Shown here: piece after piece, positions 57,619 to 64,000 of the stretch
Numbering within the stretch: position 1 is the first letter of the stretch
Layout: the number at the start of each line of letters is the position of its first letter
Assembly (NCBI RefSeq): GCF_028776105.2
Contig: NZ_CP145606.1
Location: forward strand, 1,426,001 to 1,490,000
DNA length: 64,000 nucleotides
Source of the DNA: Neisseria leonii
GTDB taxonomy: Bacteria; Pseudomonadota; Gammaproteobacteria; Burkholderiales; Neisseriaceae
Direction: 5' to 3'
Translations under genes and position numbers: made by a program
The notes under the pieces: generated by a model
Databases searched by the model: none
Told to the model about the DNA's origin: nothing
The model's input: only the letters and a program-made list of their open reading frames with translations

Positions 57619-58407
57619 TTACTCGATACGGAAGGCAACCGGTACGCTGAATTCCATCCATGCCGACGCATTGAAGCGGCCGTTTTTGGCACTGTTGGCC
57701 GCCGCACGGTCGAGACGGGCAAAACCGCTGCTTTTGGCAACGCTGACCCTTTCCACCCGGCCGCCCGGGGCAACCAGCACTTTCAGCATCACCGTGCCTT
57801 CTTCGCCGTTTTCCAGCGACAGCGCGGGATAGGCGGGGCGCGGGATGCTGCCGGTAGCCCTAATCGGGTTGCCCGCACTGCTGCCCGCACCCGAGCCGCT
57901 GCCGCCGCCGTCGGGCGTGCCCCTGCTTTTGCTGCTGCCCACGGCGGCGGTTTCGCCGTTGCCGCTGCTGCCTGCGGCGCGGTGTACGGCCTCACCCCGG
58001 GGGTTGGCTTCGGCAGGTCTGGTTTCGGGTTTGGCCTCGGGCTCGGGACGGGGCTTGGGCTCGGGGCGCGGTTCGGGTTTGGGCTTCGGTTCCTCGCGGC
58101 GCATATCGGCCTTGGGATTGTCCGTTACCACAGCCTTGACGGGCGGTTTTTCGCGCTTCGGCTCGGGCTTGGGCTGCTCCCGTTTCGGTTCGGGCTTCGG
58201 TGCGGGTTTGGGCGGCGCGGGTTCGGGCAGCGGCGGCGCAGCCGAACCGCCTTCGGGGGTACCGAAGGCGGCCAGATCGACAAATTGAATATCGCCCGAC
58301 TTCAACAGTTGGGGCGGTCTGCTCTGCCAGCTCCATGCAAACAGGAGGGCGTGTATCAGCAGCACAACGGCCAAAGTCTGCGGTGTCAGCATAGGTTCGT
58401 TTTTCAT
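57619..58407 (-). CDS. tonB: energy transducer TonB
   Basis: A 262-residue protein that links the ExbBD motor to outer-membrane receptors for iron, haem and similar ligands. It has an N-terminal anchor (LAVVLLIHALLFAWSW, about residues 12-27), a long periplasmic Pro/Glu/Lys linker (PAPKPEPKREQPKPEPKREK and more, 60-135), a Gly/Ser stretch (145-180), and a C-terminal TonB domain (RPAYPALSLENGEEGTVMLK, KSSGFARLDRAA). The ATG at 58407 is the family start; the frame extends upstream through repeat DNA. The ribosome site is weak. Confidence 0.95.
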   Translation of the reverse strand: MKNEPMLTPQTLAVVLLIHALLFAWSWQSRPPQLLKSGDIQFVDLAAFGTPEGGSAAPPLPEPAPPKPAPKPEPKREQPKPEPKREKPPVKAVVTDNPKADMRREEPKPKPEPRPEPKPRPEPEAKPETRPAEANPRGEAVHRAAGSSGNGETAAVGSSKSRGTPDGGGSGSGAGSSAGNPIRATGSIPRPAYPALSLENGEEGTVMLKVLVAPGGRVERVSVAKSSGFARLDRAAANSAKNGRFNASAWMEFSVPVAFRIE

Positions 58408-58420
58408 AAGGCGGCATTTT

Positions 58421-58444
58421 AATTGAGAACTATTAATGTTTGCA
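58421..58444 (-). promoter_or_regulatory. possible Fur box before tonB
   Basis: On the minus strand GCAAACATTAATAGTTCTCA followed by ATT lies about 14-37 bases before the tonB start. The right half (AATAGTTCTCAATT) resembles the AATAATTCTCATT-type Fur site; the left half is weaker. Iron repression of tonB is expected from relatives. Confidence 0.4.
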
Positions 58445-58488
58445 AATTTTTTTACAGCGGTGCAAAGAAACGTCCGGCAGGCGGATTG

Positions 58489-58568
58489 GAGGCCGTCTGA
58501 AAACAGCGCGGTGCGCTGTTTCTGCGAAGCTAAAACCCGCGAAGCGGGTTTCTGCGGAACTAAAACGG
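58489..58568. repeat. DUS plus repeated hairpin units
   Basis: GGCCGTCTGAAAACAGCGC-GGT-GCGCTGTTTCTGCGAAGC (split here) is followed by TAAAACCCGCGAAGCGGGTTTC and TGCGGAACTAAAACGGGCG. The stem sequence differs from other copies while the frame TTTCTGCG-AGCTAAAAC stays. The rest of the 400-base gap between tonB and rarD (58408-58807) holds a DUS at about 58780 and no gene. Confidence 0.55.
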
Positions 58569-58807
58569 GCGTTGTGCTTTCCCGGCGGGATATACGGCAG
58601 ATGCCGGCACGGCTGTCCGCAAGTTGTCTGCCCGAGGGGCGGATTTGAACATCTGCCCTGCGGGCTGTGCTTTGTCCGCTCATCCGGCAAGGCGGTGTTC
58701 CCGCCTTTGCGGCACCGGCGGCATTTGTCTGTTTGGAAATCCGGCCTGCCGGGCGGGGATAACGGGATACGGGTATGTTCAGACGGCCTTGACGTGCCGA
58801 TTCCGTA

Positions 58808-59716
58808 TCAGGCGGTACGCTGCTGCCGCCAGGCCGCCGCCAGATACAGCACCACGCCCAGCCAGACCCAACCGTAGCCGATCAGGCGGGCGGTATCGAA
58901 GGTTTCGCCGAACAGCAGCAGCCCCGCCAGAAGCTGCAAAACGGGGGAAATATACTGCATCATGCCGAGCACGGACAGAGATATGCGCCGCGCGCCTGCG
59001 GCAAACATCAGCAGCGGCAGGGTGGTCATCACACCCGATCCGATTAAGACGGCCGACGGCACAACACCGTATTGGGCAAATTGCAGGCTGCCCGCAACCG
59101 CATGGTAAACAAGATAGGCCGCCGCAAACGGCAGCAGTACCAGCGTTTCCCACATCAGCCCCACCAGCGCGCCGACGGGCGCGGTTTTGCGGATAAAACC
59201 GTACAGGCCGAAAGTGAACGTGAGCAGCAGCGCCACCCAAGGCACCTGCCCCGCCGGAACCGCCAGCCACAGAATACCGGCAAACGCCAGACAAACGGCC
59301 GCAGCCTGCAATTTGTCCAAACGCTCTTTCAACACGGCACGGCCGAGAAACACGCTGAACAGCGGCGAAATAAAATAACCCAAACTGGCATCGAGCACAT
59401 GATTGCCGGTAATCGCCCACAGGTACACCAGCCAGTTCATGCCGATGCATAAACCGCTCAACATCAGCGCGGCAATGAGTTTCGGCTGCCGCGCCACAGC
59501 GGCAAAAGCGGCCGTGTTGCGGGTAAACAGCATCACCGCACCCGCAAACAGCGCAGACCAGACAATACGCTGCGCCAGTACCTGATCGGCCGCCATACCC
59601 GCCTGATTGACGGGATACCAGTAAATCGGAAACATGCCCCAAACGGCATAACAGCCGGCGGCATACCAAATGCCTTGGCGGAATTCTCGGGAAGCGGCGG
59701 TTCGGACGGCATTCAT
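58808..59716 (-). CDS. rarD: RarD-type EamA-family transporter
   Basis: A 302-residue inner-membrane protein with ten predicted helices in two EamA halves. The start (REFRQGIWYAAGCYAVWGMF, PIYWYPV), the middle (NWLVYLWAITGNHVLDASLGY, split; FISPLFSVFLGRAVLKERL) and the end (MMQYISPVLQLLAGLLLFGE) match RarD, once linked to chloramphenicol sensitivity. The substrate is not established. I use the ATG at 59716; a TTG two codons earlier is also possible. No strong ribosome site is seen. Confidence 0.9.
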   Translation of the reverse strand: MNAVRTAASREFRQGIWYAAGCYAVWGMFPIYWYPVNQAGMAADQVLAQRIVWSALFAGAVMLFTRNTAAFAAVARQPKLIAALMLSGLCIGMNWLVYLWAITGNHVLDASLGYFISPLFSVFLGRAVLKERLDKLQAAAVCLAFAGILWLAVPAGQVPWVALLLTFTFGLYGFIRKTAPVGALVGLMWETLVLLPFAAAYLVYHAVAGSLQFAQYGVVPSAVLIGSGVMTTLPLLMFAAGARRISLSVLGMMQYISPVLQLLAGLLLFGETFDTARLIGYGWVWLGVVLYLAAAWRQQRTA

Positions 59717-59822
59717 AATCAAACGGCAAAAAGCGGATTATCTGCCCGAAACCCCCGGCCGACAAGCGCAGCCATGTCTAGTCGTCCGCCGCTCCGCCCA
59801 ACCTCAAACACCCGCTGCTTTA

Positions 59823-60190
59823 ATGCAGGTCGGATTCTGGAATCCGACACCGTAACGGCAGGCACGGCATAACGGATTGGATACAGGCGGGATTGCGGTC
59901 AGCGGGTTTGTCGGATACGGGTATCCGGCCTACGTCAAGGCCGTCTGAAACGGGGCGGCAGGGGTCGGGAATTTGTCCGCAACCACCACGCCATTCAATC
60001 TCAAATATCCGCCGCTTTAATGTAGGTCGGATTCTGGAATCCGACACCGTAACGGCGGACGCGGCATAACGGATTTCATACGGCGGGATTGCGGTCAACG
60101 GGTTTGTCGGATACAAGTATCCGACCTGCGTCAAGGCCGTCTGAAACGGGGCGGCAGGGTTCGGGCATTTTCCTGCAACCGGCAAACGCA
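59823..60190. repeat. 197-base tandem duplication with REPIN and DUS
   Basis: Two copies start at about 59823 and 60020 with a period of 197. Each holds AGGTCGGATTCTGGAATCCG, a TAACGG block, GTTTGTCGGATAC-loop-GTATCC, GTCAAGGCCGTCTGAAACGG and GGCGGCAGGG. The second palindrome differs in the loop (ACGGGT against ACAAGT). It fills the gap between rarD and priA. Confidence 0.8.
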
Positions 60191-60212
60191 TCCTTTGTTT
60201 TATAATGGCGGC

Positions 60213-62381
60213 ATGATTCTGCACCATATCGCCCTGAATGTGCCGCTTTCAGACGGCCTTTTGACCTACCGCCACCCGTCCGCCCTGCCCGCAGGCTGCC
60301 GGGTGGCGGTACGCTTTCGCGGCCGGACGGTGGCGGGCGTGGTGTGGGCGGGCGGTGTGGAAAGCACGCTGGCGGCGGACAAAATCCTGCCGGTTGATGC
60401 GGTGTTCGACCAAGAGCCGCCGCTGCCCGAACACTGGCGCGCGCTGCTGGCGTTTACGGCGCGCTATTATCATTATCCGCTGGGGCAGGCGGTGTTTGCC
60501 GCGCTGCCGGCGGGATTGCGCGCCGCCAAGCCCGTTTCGCCGCCCGCCCCGCCGCTGCGCTACACGCTCAATGCGGCAGGACGGGCGCAAACGCCGCCGC
60601 CCGAACGTTTCCGCAAACAGCACGCGCTGTGGCAGGCTCTGTATTCAGACGGCCTCGATGCGGCGGCACTCAGGCAGTTCGGCGCGCAGGCGGGCGGTTT
60701 GGTGCAGAAATGGGCAGATGCGGGCTGGGTGGATTCGTTTGAGGCCGCCGCGCCGGTATTGAGGCCGTCTGAATACACACTCAACAGCGCGCAGCAGGCG
60801 GCCGCCGACACAGTAACCGCCGCCATCGGCACTTTCGCGCCCTTTCTGCTGTTCGGCATCACGGGCAGCGGCAAAACGGAAGTGTATTTCGAGGTGATGG
60901 CCGAAGTGCTGGCGGCGGGGAAACAGGTGCTGTTCCTGCTGCCGGAAATCAATCTGACTCCGCAGCTGCTCGCGCGCGTCCGCCGCCGTTTCGGCGGCGT
61001 ACCGACGGCGGTGCTGCACAGTCAGGCCGCAGCGGGCGAGCGCACACGGGATTATCTGCGCGCCATGCTGGGGCAGGCCAAACTGATTATCGGCACGCGG
61101 CTGGCGGTGTTTGCGCCGCTGGCCGATGCCGGGCTGATGGTGGTGGACGAAGAGCATGACGGTTCGTTCAAACAGGATAACGAGCTGCGCTACCATGCGC
61201 GCGATTTGGCGGTGTGGCGCGCCAAACAGAGCGGCTGCCCGATTATTCTGGGATCGGCCACGCCGAGTTTGGAGAGCTGGCACAAGGCACAGAGCGGCGC
61301 ATACCGCCTTTTAACCTTGGACAAACGCGCCCGCACCGCCGCCCGCCCGCCGCAAGTAGATATTCTGCACACCGGCCGTCTGAAACTGGACAACGGTTTC
61401 TCGTCGCAGGCACTCGCATTATTGGCAGACAATTACCGCCAAGGCGGCCTGTCGCTGGTTTATCTGAACCGGCGCGGCTTCTCCCCCGCCCTGTTCTGCG
61501 GCGACTGCGGCCATACGTTCGGCTGTACGCGCTGTTCGGCCAAAATGGTGCTGCACCGCCACACACGCCAATTGCGCTGCCACCATTGCGACCTGCGCCA
61601 ACCCGTTCCCCACCGCTGCCCCGACTGCGGCAATCAGGATTTAACCGCCGTCGGCCAAGGCACGCAGCGCGTGGAAGAAACCCTGCGCGCGCTGCTGCCG
61701 CAGGCGGCCGTTGTCCGCGTAGACCGCGACAGCACCGCGCGCAAAAGCGACTGGGACGGCCTGTACCGCCGCATTGCCGAAGGCGGCGTCGATGTCTTGG
61801 TCGGCACACAGATGCTGGCCAAAGGCCACGACTTTGCACGGCTGAATCTGGTGGTGGTGCTCAACGCCGACGGCAGCCTGTACAGCGCGGATTTCCGCGC
61901 ACCAGAACGGCTGTTTGCCGAACTGATGCAGGTTTCCGGCCGCGCCGGACGGGCGGACCGCGCAGGCCGCGTGCTGATTCAGACCCAAGTGCCCGAACAC
62001 CCCGTTTTTGCCGCCGTGCAGGCACAGGACTACCGCCGCTTTGCCGAGACTGAAACGGCCGAACGCCGCGTGATGAATATGCCGCCCTACGGTTTTCAGA
62101 CGGCCATACGCGCCGATGCCGCGCACTTGGCCGATGCCATGACGTTTCTCACCGATATTCATGCCGTTACCGCCCCGCTGACGGACGGGCAGGTTTCCGT
62201 TTTCGGCCCTGCACCGATGTTGATGGCACGGCTGGCAGAGCGCGAGCGCGCGCAAGTGTTTCTCGAATCCGCCGACCGCCGCAGCCTGCACCGCGCCGTC
62301 AGCCTGTGGGTGCAGGTGATGCAGCAGCACCGCGACGGGCGGATACGCTGGTCTGTCGATGTGGATCCGCAGGAAATGTAG
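60213..62381 (+). CDS. priA: primosomal replication restart helicase PriA
   Basis: A 722-residue superfamily-2 helicase that reloads the replisome at stalled forks. It has the N-terminal DNA-binding domains (about 1-185), Walker A GITGSGKT (215-222), DEEH (312-315), then a zinc-binding insert with eight cysteines (CGDCGHTFGCTRC, CHHCDLRQPVPHRCPDC) and the C-terminal helicase motifs (LVGTQMLAKGHDF, QVSGRAGRADR). The ATG at 60213 gives MILHHIALNVPLSDG. Several DUS lie inside the frame, for example at the SDGLLTY codons. Confidence 0.97.
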   Translation: MILHHIALNVPLSDGLLTYRHPSALPAGCRVAVRFRGRTVAGVVWAGGVESTLAADKILPVDAVFDQEPPLPEHWRALLAFTARYYHYPLGQAVFAALPAGLRAAKPVSPPAPPLRYTLNAAGRAQTPPPERFRKQHALWQALYSDGLDAAALRQFGAQAGGLVQKWADAGWVDSFEAAAPVLRPSEYTLNSAQQAAADTVTAAIGTFAPFLLFGITGSGKTEVYFEVMAEVLAAGKQVLFLLPEINLTPQLLARVRRRFGGVPTAVLHSQAAAGERTRDYLRAMLGQAKLIIGTRLAVFAPLADAGLMVVDEEHDGSFKQDNELRYHARDLAVWRAKQSGCPIILGSATPSLESWHKAQSGAYRLLTLDKRARTAARPPQVDILHTGRLKLDNGFSSQALALLADNYRQGGLSLVYLNRRGFSPALFCGDCGHTFGCTRCSAKMVLHRHTRQLRCHHCDLRQPVPHRCPDCGNQDLTAVGQGTQRVEETLRALLPQAAVVRVDRDSTARKSDWDGLYRRIAEGGVDVLVGTQMLAKGHDFARLNLVVVLNADGSLYSADFRAPERLFAELMQVSGRAGRADRAGRVLIQTQVPEHPVFAAVQAQDYRRFAETETAERRVMNMPPYGFQTAIRADAAHLADAMTFLTDIHAVTAPLTDGQVSVFGPAPMLMARLAERERAQVFLESADRRSLHRAVSLWVQVMQQHRDGRIRWSVDVDPQEM

Positions 62382-62400
62382 CCGCCCGGTTCGGCACGGC

Positions 62401-62755
62401 CGTGTCGGATTCGGGAATCCGGCCTACGCCTGAAATTCAAAAATCCGCCCCACGCCTCCTAACCGAACGCAAACAACCCGTGTAGGTCGGATACTCCGTA
62501 TCCGACACCGCCGCCCGCTTTTCCCCCTGATTCAACAGTCCGAACGGCTGTAACCGCTCGTGTCGGATTCGAGAATCCGACCTACGCCTGCTGAAATTCA
62601 AAAATCCGCCCCACGCCTCCTAACCGAACGCAAGCAATCCGTGTAGGTCGGATACTCCGTATCCGACACCGCCGCCCGCTTTTCCTCCTGCTTCGGCAGT
62701 CCGAACGGCTGTAACCGCTCGTGTCGGATTCGAGAATCCGACCTGCGCCCGATTT
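62401..62755. repeat. 161-base tandem duplication of REP units before tsf
   Basis: TGAAATTCAAAAATCCGCCC recurs at 62431 and 62592 with about 160 bases of near-identity: CACGCCTCCTAACCGAACGC, GTGTAGGTCGGATACTCCGT with ATCCGACACC, GAACGGCTGTAACCGCTCG and TGTCGGATTCGAGAATCCGA. It fills the gap between priA and the tsf terminator. No gene is seen. Confidence 0.8.
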
Positions 62756-62787
62756 TGTCGGACTCAAAAACCCGATGCGCATAAAAA

Positions 62788-62810
62788 ACACCTGCCGTTC
62801 GGGCAGGTGT
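62788..62810 (-). terminator. rho-independent terminator of tsf
   Basis: ACACCTGCC-CGAAC-GGCAGGTGT on the minus strand is followed by TTTTTTATG, 19 bases after the tsf stop. Confidence 0.85.
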
Positions 62811-62828
62811 CTGCGTGTGCTTGCCGGT

Positions 62829-63683
62829 TTATACTTTGGCGGCAGCGGCCACTTCGGCGGCATAATCGACAACGGCTTTTTCAATGCCGTCGCCCACTTT
62901 GTAGCGCACGAAAGACAGCACTTCGGTGCCGTTTTCTTTCAGGAACTGTGCCACGGTTTGATCGGGGTTCATGACAAACGCTTGGCCGTTCAGGGTGATT
63001 TCGGCCAGGAATTTCTTGATGCGGCCACCGACCATTTTGGCGGCGATGTCGGCCGGTTTGCCCGACTCGATGGCCTGCTGGGTATAGATACGGCGCTCTT
63101 TTTCCACCAGGTCGGCATCGACTTCGGCTTCGCTCACGCATTGCGGCTTGGCGGCAACAATGTGCATACCGACTTTGCGCGCCACGTCTTCGGAACCTTT
63201 GAACTCGACCAAAACGCCTTCTGTCGCCAGCGCGCCGTGAATGTAGGCGGTCAGGCTGTCGGCGGTTTCAATCAGCTGGAAGCGGCGTACGGACATATTT
63301 TCGCCCAGTTTGGCGATAATGGCTTTGCGCTCTTCTTCCACCAGTCCGCTCAACTCTTCGACGGTGGCCGGTTTTTTGGCAACGGCGGTCTTGGCTACCG
63401 AGTTGGCAAAGGCGACAAAGCCTTCGTCTTTGGCGACAAAGTCGGTTTCGCAGTTCACTTCGACCAGCGCACCCACGTTGCCTTCAACGGCATAAGCCAG
63501 AACGCCTTCGGCAGCCGTACGGCCGGCCAGTTTGCCGGCTTTCGCGCCGGATTTGATGCGCAGGATTTCTTCGGCTTTTTCCATATCGCCTTCGGCTTCA
63601 ACGAGGGCTTTTTTACATTCCATCATGCCCAAGCCGGTGGCGGCGCGCAGATCGGCCACCATTTTTGCAGTAATTTCTGCCAT
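62829..63683 (-). CDS. tsf: elongation factor Ts
   Basis: A 284-residue nucleotide-exchange factor for EF-Tu. The N-terminal module has the [18 protein letters not shown] signature (about residues 16-33), the core contains [16 protein letters not shown] (the TDF motif that contacts EF-Tu), and a C-terminal extension ends [10 protein letters not shown]. It lies about 130 bases after rpsB in the same direction, the standard rpsB-tsf pair. Confidence 0.98.
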   Translation of the reverse strand: MAEITAKMVADLRAATGLGMMECKKALVEAEGDMEKAEEILRIKSGAKAGKLAGRTAAEGVLAYAVEGNVGALVEVNCETDFVAKDEGFVAFANSVAKTAVAKKPATVEELSGLVEEERKAIIAKLGENMSVRRFQLIETADSLTAYIHGALATEGVLVEFKGSEDVARKVGMHIVAAKPQCVSEAEVDADLVEKERRIYTQQAIESGKPADIAAKMVGGRIKKFLAEITLNGQAFVMNPDQTVAQFLKENGTEVLSFVRYKVGDGIEKAVVDYAAEVAAAAKV

Positions 63684-63738
63684 ATTGTGTCTCCTAAACG
63701 GGAAAGGCAGGCCGCCGTGCGGCCTGTGTGAATGGGGC

Positions 63739-63788
63739 GGCCGTCTGAAAGTACGGTACGGAACACCGCTGCCCGTTTTCAGACGGCC
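63739..63788 (-). terminator. inverted DUS pair between rpsB and tsf
   Basis: GGCCGTCTGAAA and TTTTCAGACGGCC are 26 bases apart in the rpsB-tsf gap. The stem could act as a partial terminator or attenuator, since tsf must still be read. Confidence 0.4.
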
Positions 63789-63812
63789 TCTGTGCCTCAG
63801 GTGCAGCCGGAA

Positions 63813-64000
63813 TTATTCGGCGGCTTCCTGTGCGGCTTGGGCAGCGGCGGCCACTTCGGCCACAGCCTGATTTTTGCCTTCCAACACGGCATCGGCCATG
63901 CCGCGGCAGTACAGACGGATGGCTTTGGCCGAGTCGTCGTTGCCCGGAATCACGTGTTTCACGCCGTCGGGGCTGTTGTTGGTATCCACCACGGCAATCA
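63813..64000 (-). CDS. rpsB: 30S ribosomal protein uS2 (C-terminal part, cut by window edge)
   Basis: The last 61 residues of S2 are visible: [38 protein letters not shown] and an Ala/Glu-rich tail ending QEAAE. The DTN-D-PG-DD pattern is the S2 C-terminal signature. The start lies beyond the window. Confidence 0.96.
   Translation of the reverse strand, partial: IAVVDTNNSPDGVKHVIPGNDDSAKAIRLYCRGMADAVLEGKNQAVAEVAAAAQAAQEAAE

Overview
The window is a chromosomal segment of a Neisseria-type betaproteobacterium. The clearest sign is the 12-base DNA uptake sequence AGGCCGTCTGAA (the AG-DUS dialect), scattered on both strands in gaps, as inverted pairs that act as terminators, and inside gene ends. 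Gene content and order also fit Neisseriaceae: tRNA-Tyr/Gly/Thr-tuf-tRNA-Trp-secE-nusG-rplKAJL-rpoBC, tonB-exbB-exbD and rpsB-tsf. Most of the window is GC-rich housekeeping DNA. Two tracts look different: an AT-richer cluster of three paralogues between pgk and fba (about 11.3-14.1 kb), and a 12-kb trimeric autotransporter adhesin gene (42.9-55.1 kb).

Layout. 0-9.3 kb: Xaa-Pro aminopeptidase, hemL, an NSS-family Na+ symporter with a 30-residue MetS-like small subunit, a CYTH protein, a GNAT acetyltransferase, a HemJ/CopD-family membrane protein, a YdcF-like protein, an ArsC-family protein and an exported thioredoxin-like protein. 9.8-15.3 kb: pgk, three tandem paralogues of unknown function plus a decayed fourth copy, and class II aldolase. 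15.5-30 kb: tRNA-Lys and the transcription/translation supercluster, read on the minus strand. 30-41 kb: ferredoxin, rsmD, parC, an orphan thiamine-type binding protein, a HAD phosphatase, a small lipoprotein, glmU, glpQ and glmS. 42-55 kb: a TpgA-like OmpA/SmpA lipoprotein directly downstream of the giant adhesin gene. 56-64 kb: exbD-exbB-tonB, rarD, priA, tsf and the end of rpsB.

The most notable locus is the adhesin. Its extended signal peptide (ESPR) and its roughly 3,960-residue body are in different frames. The break falls on a short TA-dinucleotide tract, where gain of one TA unit would restore one frame of about 4,060 residues. A nine-base G tract lies further upstream. The adhesin is paired with a protein of TpgA architecture, the partner described for the Acinetobacter adhesin AtaA. 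The body is built from long near-identical DNA repeats, including collagen-like Gly-X-Y modules.

Nearly every intergenic gap carries a second repeat system: GTAG-headed palindromes (GTAGGTCGGAT, variable loop, ATCCGACA), often as head-to-head pairs like REPINs/BIMEs. A third family links a DUS to a small GC hairpin followed by TTTCTGCG-AGCTAAAA. These repeats form tandem arrays, supply stop codons to genes, and truncate the fourth paralogue.
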